Positions 24,719 to 31,126 of a DNA stretch of 64,000 bases are shown one piece after another. The DNA comes from Chryseobacterium sp. ISL-6 (GTDB taxonomy: Bacteria; Bacteroidota; Bacteroidia; Flavobacteriales; Weeksellaceae). Below the pieces are notes generated by a model. It had not been told where the DNA came from and did not search any database. It worked only from the letters and a program-made list of their open reading frames with translations. The position numbers and the translations under genes were made by a program. Location of the stretch: positions 248,001 through 312,000 of the forward strand of contig NZ_JAGGPT010000010.1 in NCBI RefSeq assembly GCF_018613715.1, given 5' to 3'. The first letter of the stretch is position 1, and the number at the start of each line of letters is the position of its first letter.

Positions 24719-25798
24719 TTAGTATCTCGTTTTTAATACAATCTTTCCAAGATCCAAAAGCCCATCCTGTTGGGTGAAGTGCACTCTTCCTTTTTTAGAA
24801 AATACTTCCCATGCAATTATGGATACAATATCATCAACTGCACCCTGCTCTTTAGAATCATCTACATATTCAAATGTCCGATCATCTACCATTTTTACTG
24901 GTTGTTCATAATCCTGATGAACGATCAGTAAATCTCCCCTCCCATCTAATGCAGCCTGATAAATTTCCTGTAGATCTGTAAGAACAGTTCCCTGTGGAAC
25001 AGCTTCTTTAATTTCTTCTATTGCTAGTGTACGACTTTCCTTTTGTCGAGCTTTAATAATTTCATAAGCTTGTTCGACAATATGATGCTCTTCCGCAGAA
25101 ACATAACTTTTATTATCGTGGCCTATGTATATCTTGGGGATATCTGCAACTTCAAGAAGTTTACTATAATTATCCGCTGTACTGACTACAATAACATTCA
25201 GATTTGATTTTTTGCTAATTTCAACAATTGATTTATCAACCCTGTTAAAATATTCTTTTATCTGATTATCGACCTGTTTTGAGTCACTTCTTACATCTGA
25301 ATGGGTGATATAAAAAGGGTTCTGTGGAAATGGAAATCCTTCTTCACGAATTTCGTTTATAATAGAGTCATTTAACGCTTCATATAATTTTGTTCCATTC
25401 TGTGTTAATAATAAGATGAGGTATTCCTGGGCTCGTACTGCTGCCTTAATAAGGGGTCTCACTGCAAATTTCTCATCTATCTCAGCAACATTGCCTCTTG
25501 ATGTCCATGTAGATTTTATAATTTCTTCCGTATCCTTGGATAAGAAGATATGTAAACTATCAAGATTATATTGGTGATCAACTTTATCTGCAATCTTTTC
25601 CAGTTTTTCTAAAACTCCTGCAGCAGGTCTTTTTCCATATTCATCAATAACCCGATTTTCCGCTTCTTTTACCAAATTTTTTAAAATGATCTCATCTTGT
25701 TGGTTTTCAGGAAATGTTCTGTGTGTGCTTAATAAAATGCTTACACATGGTTTATTTCTTTCATTGGCGAGTTTTTGTAATTTTTCTTGTAATGACAT
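24719..25798 (-). CDS. Bacterial eRF1-like (baeRF3-type) protein, candidate Balon-like ribosome hibernation factor
   Basis: The 359-residue cytosolic protein starts 'MSLQEKLQKLANERNKPCVS'. It carries 'ISLLSTH'-like text ('SILLSTHRTFPENQQDEI'), then 'LKNLVKEAENRVIDEYGKRP', a middle domain with 'NLNVIVVSTADNYSKLL' and a C-terminal L7Ae-like region with 'DLQEIYQAALDGRGDLLIVH' and 'ISIIAWEVFSKKGRVHFT'. I know this composition as the bacterial archaeo-eukaryotic release-factor family. One branch, named Balon after the Psychrobacter protein, enters the ribosomal A site during hibernation. Assignment to that branch is by recollection, not alignment. It stands alone between its terminator and a 300-bp upstream region. 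Confidence 0.6.
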   Translation of the reverse strand: MSLQEKLQKLANERNKPCVSILLSTHRTFPENQQDEIILKNLVKEAENRVIDEYGKRPAAGVLEKLEKIADKVDHQYNLDSLHIFLSKDTEEIIKSTWTSRGNVAEIDEKFAVRPLIKAAVRAQEYLILLLTQNGTKLYEALNDSIINEIREEGFPFPQNPFYITHSDVRSDSKQVDNQIKEYFNRVDKSIVEISKKSNLNVIVVSTADNYSKLLEVADIPKIYIGHDNKSYVSAEEHHIVEQAYEIIKARQKESRTLAIEEIKEAVPQGTVLTDLQEIYQAALDGRGDLLIVHQDYEQPVKMVDDRTFEYVDDSKEQGAVDDIVSIIAWEVFSKKGRVHFTQQDGLLDLGKIVLKTRY

Positions 25799-26108
25799 AT
25801 ATGCGTTTTTAATTATTAATAAAGTCAGACAATCTGTTTTATCAATTTCACATAATTAAATACAATAACCAGACCTTTAGTTCATCAAAATATCACTTTT
25901 AATGAAAATAAGAAAAACATAAATGATAATAAAATTTTGTATTGAAAATATTTCGCAATTACTCAAAACAATGCGAAATAATATATATTAAAATAAACAA
26001 ATTTGCATGGCAAAATAAAATCCAGGCTTTTATCTGCTAAATATTGAACGTACTTCGACAGCAACTAAAAAGTCCACTGTATTTATAGAGTCAAAATAAA
26101 ATCTGCTT
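25799..26108. other. 310-bp intergenic region with a 9-bp inverted repeat
   Basis: No gene was recognised. The only clear structure is TATTTCGCA (25949-25957) and its exact complement TGCGAAATA (25972-25980), 14 nt apart. This could be an operator for the eRF1-like gene or an mRNA hairpin. The rest is very AT-rich. Confidence 0.5.
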
Positions 26109-27170
26109 TTATCCCTCGAAAAGATATGTTGTAAGATAATGAAGTTCTGATTTGCTTGCTTCTTTTGCTTCAGCACCTGCATCTTCTAAAGAATACTGAG
26201 ATGTAATTTCTTTTCTTTGGAACACAAAAGAGTTATTAGCATTTTTATCAACTACATCATTAAAGATATGTTCAATCTCAGAATTTGCTAATGATGCAAA
26301 ACTTATATCTTCAAAACCATACATTAATCTCAAATCATCAAATTGAGAGAATTTATTATCTACAAAACTTTGAAACTGAGTTTTTGAATCAAAATTTCCA
26401 GCCCAGATATTGTATGCGTATTTTTTCTTTTTAGGTTTGTCCAAAATACTCTGATAAACAAAATTCTCTCCAAGATAAGCTTCTCTTACCTGTGGATCAT
26501 TAGCTAAATCTTCAGGAAGGCCTTCTTTTAAGATTCTCCCTTCAAACATAATATAGGTTTTGTTTGTAATGGCAAGTGTCTGTTGAACGTTATGATCGGT
26601 AATCAAAATTCCGATATTTTTATCAACAAGACTTCTTACAATCTTTTGTATATCTTCTACAGCAATAGGGTCAACACCCGCAAAAGGTTCATCAAGAAGA
26701 ATGAAATTAGGACTTGTTGCTAAGCATCTTGCAATTTCTGTTCTACGTCTTTCACCTCCGGAAAGAAGATCCCCTCTGTTTTTACGAACATGCTGCAATG
26801 AAAATTCTTCAACCAGTTCATCACATTTTATTTGCTGCTCACGTTTCGAAAGTTTAGTCAGCTGCAAAACTCCCATAATGTTTTCTTCTACTGAAAGCTT
26901 CCTGAAAACAGATGCTTCCTGAGCAAGATACCCAATTCCTTTTTGAGCTCTACGATACATCGCGTCAGTGGTTATCTCCTGTTTATCGAGAAAAATCCTT
27001 CCGGAAGTAGGCTTAACCAATCCTACGATCATATAAAATGAAGTGGTCTTACCTGCCCCATTGGGACCTAGTAAGCCAACAATTTCTCCCTGTTGAACTT
27101 GTACAGAAACTCCTTTTACAACTTTTTTAGGACCGTATTCCTTGATTAAGTTTTCTCCTCGTAAAATCAT
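26109..27170 (-). CDS. lptB: LptB-type lipopolysaccharide transport ATPase with extra C-terminal domain
   Basis: Residues 1-238 are a complete LptB: Walker A 'GLLGPNGAGKTT' (32-43), Q-loop 'YLAQEASVFRKL', signature 'LLSGGERRRTEIARCL', Walker B 'FILLDEPFAGVDP', switch His in 'ILITDHNV', and the typical end 'EAYLGENF'. LptB powers LPS extraction through LptFG. Normal LptB stops here at about 240 residues, but this one continues for 115 residues after a Lys-rich linker ('KPKKKK'). The added part starts 'YNIWAGNFDSKTQFQSFV' and ends 'ELHYLTTYLFEG', which by eye resembles the Imm22/DUF4284 immunity-like fold. A -7 box ends 6 nt before the ATG, so the mRNA may be leaderless. Confidence 0.88.
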   Translation of the reverse strand: MILRGENLIKEYGPKKVVKGVSVQVQQGEIVGLLGPNGAGKTTSFYMIVGLVKPTSGRIFLDKQEITTDAMYRRAQKGIGYLAQEASVFRKLSVEENIMGVLQLTKLSKREQQIKCDELVEEFSLQHVRKNRGDLLSGGERRRTEIARCLATSPNFILLDEPFAGVDPIAVEDIQKIVRSLVDKNIGILITDHNVQQTLAITNKTYIMFEGRILKEGLPEDLANDPQVREAYLGENFVYQSILDKPKKKKYAYNIWAGNFDSKTQFQSFVDNKFSQFDDLRLMYGFEDISFASLANSEIEHIFNDVVDKNANNSFVFQRKEITSQYSLEDAGAEAKEASKSELHYLTTYLFEG

Positions 27171-27175
27171 AGTCG

Positions 27176-27183
27176 CAAAGATA
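27176..27183 (-). promoter_or_regulatory. -7 box of lptB
   Basis: TATCTTTG on the minus strand is an exact TAnnTTTG match, with its G only 6 nt before the ATG at 27170. It abuts the oppositely oriented box at 27184-27191. Confidence 0.5.
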
Positions 27184-27191
27184 TAAATTTG
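27184..27191 (+). promoter_or_regulatory. -7 box facing the TM2 gene
   Basis: TAAATTTG is an exact TAnnTTTG match and is placed back to back with the lptB box, without a gap. The leader to the ATG at 27275 would be about 75 nt. Confidence 0.45.
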
Positions 27192-27274
27192 TTTTAAGTT
27201 ATGATTTTGTAACTACTCATATTTTTCCTCGACTTATGTTAAAAACAATTCACTTTATCATAAAAATTATTAAA

Positions 27275-27568
27275 ATGGAAAATTACGGTTATACAAAAAC
27301 AGAAAATGAGCAAAATCAACAAGCGACTGCAACGTATCGTTCAGAAAAGAAAATTCCTGCAGCATTGTTAGGGATACTTGTTGGATGGTTGGCCTTAAAT
27401 AAATTTTACCTGGGTTATACCAAAGAAGGAATTATCCAAATTGTTTTAAATATTGTCACTTTAGGTGCAGCTTCTATTATTCCTTTCATTGAAGGTATTT
27501 TATATTTGTTTATGAGTGATAAACAATTTGATGACACTTATGTTTATGGTAAAAAAGGTTGGTTATAA
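27275..27568 (+). CDS. TM2-domain membrane protein
   Basis: The start is set at 27275 ('MENYGYTKTENEQ') rather than 27236, because the 13 upstream residues are atypical and this ATG follows an A-rich stretch. The 97-residue protein has a polar N-terminus and then the TM2 signature: first helix 'KIPAALLGILVGWLALNKFY', the 'LGYTKEGIIQIVL' turn and second helix 'TLGAASIIPFIEGILYLFM'. TM2 proteins are small two-helix inner-membrane proteins of unknown function. It is followed 71 bp downstream by the gasdermin-like gene on the same strand. Confidence 0.8.
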   Translation: MENYGYTKTENEQNQQATATYRSEKKIPAALLGILVGWLALNKFYLGYTKEGIIQIVLNIVTLGAASIIPFIEGILYLFMSDKQFDDTYVYGKKGWL

Positions 27569-27639
27569 CATGCTTATAAACTCGATAGCTTTCGATTTTA
27601 TTTGATAAATTTATAGGACCAATCAACAATTAATTTTTT

Positions 27640-28368
27640 ATGGAAAATAATAAAGAACTAACAGAACTGCTTGCACTAGATTTAGGAATCAATCTTGTTG
27701 ACCGAAGACCCTATGCTAAAGAAGTTTTCAAATGGCAGGATATGGATCTGCTTCCCCATTCGTCCACCGATACTTTGCTTTGTGAAATTTTCGAATGGAA
27801 TGGTAGAAATTGGAGAACGACTGGTAATAATCTTATTGGATATTTATTTTCTGGTGAGAGCTTAAATACGGTCAAAAATCAATTGATTAATACCCCTAAA
27901 CATCCGGCTTTAATTCCCGACTTCGAATTTACAAAAGAGAGTATGATTGAATATGGGCTTTCTTTGCCATCCTTATTTAATATTGGAGTGAATGGAGAGA
28001 TCAAAAATGCCAAGAGCTTTTCTGTAAGAGTAAATGGGGTAACAAAATCTAGAATCACTAACATTGATTCCCCAGGAATTGAGATTTTAAAAAATTACTC
28101 TGCTTTCACGCAGGATAAAACCAAAACGTATAGAAAAAATATTAAGTTTAATTATTTGAGTACTTCTTTATTTTATGCTGAGAGTGTAGAAATTTATCTG
28201 GAAAAAGAATCTTCAGTTGCTTTAGATGTAAGCTTTCAGACTCAGGACGTAGAGGTTGATGCAAAATTAGATACAGATACCAAGAAACATTTTGTTCTAA
28301 AATATTCAGGTAATCAAGCTCCTTTTGCCGCAAAATTTACCAAAGGAAAAGATTTCAACATCATGTGA
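27640..28368 (+). CDS. Unrecognised cytosolic protein with gasdermin-like pore-domain layout
   Basis: The 242-residue protein has no signal peptide or transmembrane helix and no family I can name with certainty. The layout recalls bacterial gasdermins: N-terminal 'ELTELLALDLGINLVD' then 'TDTLLCEIF'; a central strand pair 'FNIGVNGEIKNAKSFSVRV' with 'NGVTKSRI'; and a C-terminal strand run 'LSTSLFYAESVEIYLEKES', 'VDVSF'-like text and 'YSGNQAPFAAKFTKGKDF'. Bacterial gasdermins have such a mixed alpha/beta pore domain plus a short autoinhibitory tail and an N-terminal cysteine. Here the protein ends right after the last strand and the first Cys is near residue 48, so tail and lipidation site seem missing. 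A GG-leader peptide gene starts 40 bp downstream. No protease gene adjoins. Confidence 0.35.
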   Translation: MENNKELTELLALDLGINLVDRRPYAKEVFKWQDMDLLPHSSTDTLLCEIFEWNGRNWRTTGNNLIGYLFSGESLNTVKNQLINTPKHPALIPDFEFTKESMIEYGLSLPSLFNIGVNGEIKNAKSFSVRVNGVTKSRITNIDSPGIEILKNYSAFTQDKTKTYRKNIKFNYLSTSLFYAESVEIYLEKESSVALDVSFQTQDVEVDAKLDTDTKKHFVLKYSGNQAPFAAKFTKGKDFNIM

Positions 28369-28408
28369 TAAATTTTTATTATATTAGATTATCTAAATAA
28401 ATATTATC

Positions 28409-28591
28409 ATGAAAAAATTAACAAAAAAGGACTTAAAAAATATCAATGGTGGAAACATCAGATTTCCTGACGCTAATGGTAACTGTCAGCCAGGTTGGTA
28501 TTTATGCCCTTCAAACATTTGCGTTTTTGATGATGGAGGCAGAGACCCTATTGTTCCGGGTAAGCCCCATTACAATGCATGTTTTGGATAA
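28409..28591 (+). CDS. GG-leader bacteriocin-like peptide
   Basis: The 60-residue precursor begins 'MKKLTKKDLKNINGG', a double-glycine leader of the kind cut by C39-peptidase ABC transporters. The predicted mature peptide (16-60) contains four cysteines (26, 33, 38, 58) and is rich in Pro, Gly and Asp, so two disulfides or another crosslink are possible. Such peptides are widespread and multi-copy in Chryseobacterium and are annotated as bacteriocin-like without proven activity. No C39 transporter or immunity gene lies nearby, so export must be in trans. It follows the gasdermin-like gene by 40 bp and ends at a strong terminator. Confidence 0.75.
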   Translation: MKKLTKKDLKNINGGNIRFPDANGNCQPGWYLCPSNICVFDDGGRDPIVPGKPHYNACFG

Positions 28592-28593
28592 AC

Positions 28594-28624
28594 AAAAAAC
28601 ACTTCGATTTGAAGTGTTTTTTTT
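28594..28624. terminator. Bidirectional terminator between GG-peptide gene and hemB
   Basis: AAAAAACACTTC and GAAGTGTTTTTT form a 12-bp stem with a 5-nt loop, with T runs on both strands. Confidence 0.88.
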
Positions 28625-28645
28625 ATTTATATAAAGTAATTAATA

Positions 28646-29635
28646 CTATTTATTTAGAAGTATGGCTGCTTCCTTCGCAAAATAAGTAAAGATCATATCT
28701 GCTCCAGCTCTTTTAAAGCAGGTTAAGCTTTCTATAATTGTTTTATCATTATCCAGCCAGCCATTTTGAGCAGCTGCTTTTACCATTGCATACTCTCCAC
28801 TTACATTATAGACGGCGATCGGAAGATCTATAGCTTCACGAACTTTAGAAACAATGTCCAGATAAGGAAGTCCCGGTTTGATCATAATAATATCCGCTCC
28901 CTCATCAATATCTTTGAATACTTCATTTAAAGCTTCACGGGAATTATGGAAATCCATTTGATATGTTTTCTTATCCTTTGGTATTTCCATATTATCTTTT
29001 GGAGCACTATCCAAAGCACTTCTAAAAGGTCCATAGAAAGAACTTGCATATTTTGCAGAATAACTTAAAATCCCCACATCTGTAAACCCATTGTCCTCTA
29101 AAGCTTCACGAATACCCAATACTCTGCCATCCATCATATCACTAGGGGCAACAATGTCAGCTCCTGCTTCTGCATGAGATACAGACATTCTGGCTAACGC
29201 ATCAACGGTGGCATCATTTACAATCTTTCCATTTTCAATAATACCGTCATGTCCATAAATTGAATACGGATCTAAGGCAACATCAGGCATTACAATCATT
29301 TCAGGAAGCGCATCTTTGATCGCTTTGATGGTATTTTGCATTAAGCCATCTTTATTCCATGCTTCTTTTCCTGTATTATCTTTCAAATGATCAGACACCT
29401 TCATGTACAAATTGACCGATTTTACACCAAGGGAAAATAATTCTTTACATTCCTTCACGGTTAAATCTATACTCCGCCTGAAAATTCCCGGCATTGATGC
29501 AATTGGTTCTTCCTTGTTTTCACCCTCCATTACGAAGATTGGCATTACGAAATCATTAGTTGTAAGTATATTTTCTCTTACTAAACTTCTCATTGATTCA
29601 TTAACTCTTAGCCTTCTATTTCTTGAATGTATCAT
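28646..29635 (-). CDS. hemB: Porphobilinogen synthase (delta-aminolevulinic acid dehydratase)
   Basis: The 329-residue enzyme carries both Schiff-base lysines, Lys195 in 'SYSAKYASSFYGPFR' and Lys253 in 'IIMIKPGLPYLD', and the family motif 'RMSVSHAEAGADIVAPSDMM'. It condenses two 5-aminolevulinates into porphobilinogen for haem synthesis. The metal loop reads 'DVALDPYSIYGHDG', with Asp122 and Asp130 in place of the three cysteines of zinc enzymes, so it should be the magnesium/alkali-metal type seen in Pseudomonas and plants. It is monocistronic, with its own -7 box. Confidence 0.95.
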   Translation of the reverse strand: MIHSRNRRLRVNESMRSLVRENILTTNDFVMPIFVMEGENKEEPIASMPGIFRRSIDLTVKECKELFSLGVKSVNLYMKVSDHLKDNTGKEAWNKDGLMQNTIKAIKDALPEMIVMPDVALDPYSIYGHDGIIENGKIVNDATVDALARMSVSHAEAGADIVAPSDMMDGRVLGIREALEDNGFTDVGILSYSAKYASSFYGPFRSALDSAPKDNMEIPKDKKTYQMDFHNSREALNEVFKDIDEGADIIMIKPGLPYLDIVSKVREAIDLPIAVYNVSGEYAMVKAAAQNGWLDNDKTIIESLTCFKRAGADMIFTYFAKEAAILLNK

Positions 29636-29663
29636 TTTGGAATACTTTTTGAATAAGTTTATG

Positions 29664-29671
29664 CAAATTTA
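29664..29671 (-). promoter_or_regulatory. -7 box of hemB
   Basis: TAAATTTG on the minus strand is an exact TAnnTTTG match, predicting a leader of about 20 nt. Confidence 0.5.
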
Positions 29672-29695
29672 CTACAAGTTATATGAAAAAATATA

Positions 29696-29725
29696 TTGAG
29701 GAGTGGTAGATTTTTTATATTTTTG
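29696..29725 (+). promoter_or_regulatory. Promoter of the T9SS sorting-domain gene
   Basis: TTG (29696-29698) and TATTTTTG (29718-29725) are separated by 19 nt, the full flavobacterial consensus. The ATG lies 29 nt downstream. Confidence 0.65.
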
Positions 29726-29754
29726 TTTTTAAATACTTGAGAAATTATAATTTG

Positions 29755-30105
29755 ATGAAAAAACTTTTACTTTTAATTCTTTTCGTAGGCACTTTTGTTG
29801 GATTTTCCAGCAATGTTAAAGCTCAACTTAGAGAGCCTGGTTCCATCTCACAAAAATCTGATGATGGAGTTTTTATTGCCTATCCAAATCCCGCGAAGGA
29901 TTTTCTCATCGTAAAGGCAAAAGATTCTTCTTTAAGAGTCAAAAGTGTTACATTCTACTCTATATTGGGTACACAGGTTGCAACTTATACCGTTAATATG
30001 AATTCGGGAGAAATAAATATTGAAAAATTGAAACCCGGCAAATATTTAATTCGTTACATTTTAAGTGACAACACACAAAAGGTTACCCAAATAGTAAAAC
30101 AATAA
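29755..30105 (+). CDS. Small secreted protein consisting almost only of a T9SS type A sorting domain
   Basis: The start is set at 29755, where a signal peptide begins (MKKLLLLILFVGTFVGFS, ends 'NVKAQ'). In the 116-residue product only about 18 residues separate the signal cleavage site from the Por-secretion C-terminal domain. That domain shows 'VFIAYPNPAKDFLIVKA', 'YSILGTQVATYTVN' and 'IEKLKPGKYLIRYI', the usual conserved box order, ending in 'QKVTQIVKQ'. Type IX secretion would carry it across the outer membrane, where the domain is normally removed. Cargo is essentially absent, so it could be a decoy, a processing relic or a functional bare domain. Confidence 0.85.
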   Translation: MKKLLLLILFVGTFVGFSSNVKAQLREPGSISQKSDDGVFIAYPNPAKDFLIVKAKDSSLRVKSVTFYSILGTQVATYTVNMNSGEINIEKLKPGKYLIRYILSDNTQKVTQIVKQ

Positions 30106-30110
30106 AATTA

Positions 30111-30137
30111 AATCCTGATAATCATCAGGATTTTTTC
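30111..30137 (+). terminator. Terminator of the T9SS sorting-domain gene
   Basis: AATCCTGAT and ATCAGGATT form the stem with a 4-nt loop, followed by a T run. Confidence 0.85.
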
Positions 30138-30210
30138 TTTTACGTTAGTTCTCCCTTAATTATTCCGTAACTTTCGGGAGATTTTCATACTAATTGTAAA
30201 AAACAATTTA

Positions 30211-31122
30211 ATGCTAAAAGCTGAACATATTACTAAAACCTACAATGCAGGAAAAAAGACAGCATTGGATGATTTTAGCATACATGTCCCAAAAGGGAGT
30301 ATTTATGGTCTTCTAGGACCTAACGGAGCGGGAAAGACTTCATTTATCCGTATCATCAATCAAATTACTCAAGCTGATTCCGGGGATATATTTATCAACG
30401 GAGAAAAGCTAAATCCCAGTCATATTAAAAACATCGGTTACATGCCTGAAGAAAGGGGACTGTATAAAAATATGAGTGTTGGGGATCAGATCCTCTACTT
30501 CGGTGAATTGAAGGGAATGAGTAAAAACGACGCATTGGGTGAGGCTAAAAAATGGTTTGAAAAACTTAATATCGATCAGTGGTGGAAGAAAAAACTCTCT
30601 GAGCTTTCAAAAGGAATGGCTCAGAAGATCCAATTTGTAGTTACTGTTCTTCATAGACCTCATCTCTTAATTCTTGATGAACCTTTTTCAGGATTTGACC
30701 CCGTAAATGCGAATCTTATCAAAGATCAGATTATCGATCTCAAAAATAACGGAACCACTATCATACTTTCTACTCACAGAATGGAAAGCGTAGAGGAGAT
30801 GTGTGATTATGTAGCCCTTATTGACAATTCTAAAAAAATTCTTGATGGTAGGGTTTTCGATGTAAGGGAAAAATTTAAGAAAAATATTTTTGGAATCACC
30901 CTTTCTGAAGTCAGTGATTCTAATTTTGAAAATTTCAAAAACAAATATGAGGTTTTCAATTTTTCTAATGAGAATGAACTGATTTCTTTTGATTTGAAAA
31001 ACGAGAGTGATCAAAATAATATTCTTTTAGATTTAGTACATGTTGGAAAAGTCAGGTCATTTGATGAACGAATCCCCAGCATGAATGAAGTTTTTATTAA
31101 CGCTGTAGGTAATCATTCTTAA
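30211..31122 (+). CDS. ABC transporter ATPase (NatA-like)
   Basis: The 303-residue protein has Walker A 'GLLGPNGAGKTS', Q-loop region 'IGYMPEERGLYKNMSV', signature 'LSKGMAQKIQF', Walker B 'LLILDEPFSGFDP' and switch 'IILSTHRM'. The C-terminal ~80-residue extension (DUF4162-like, 'FFGITLSEVSDSN'-type region) is standard for this subgroup. It pairs with the permease 4 bp downstream as an ABC-2 exporter similar to the sodium/drug extruder NatAB; the substrate is unknown. A TAACTTTC near-match box lies about 40 bp upstream. Confidence 0.88.
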   Translation: MLKAEHITKTYNAGKKTALDDFSIHVPKGSIYGLLGPNGAGKTSFIRIINQITQADSGDIFINGEKLNPSHIKNIGYMPEERGLYKNMSVGDQILYFGELKGMSKNDALGEAKKWFEKLNIDQWWKKKLSELSKGMAQKIQFVVTVLHRPHLLILDEPFSGFDPVNANLIKDQIIDLKNNGTTIILSTHRMESVEEMCDYVALIDNSKKILDGRVFDVREKFKKNIFGITLSEVSDSNFENFKNKYEVFNFSNENELISFDLKNESDQNNILLDLVHVGKVRSFDERIPSMNEVFINAVGNHS

Positions 31123-31126
31123 TTTT

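Noticed and set aside
28446..28634. A 62-residue frame overlapping the GG-leader peptide
   Set aside because: It runs through the terminator hairpin and lacks the leader motif; the other frame is clearly coding.
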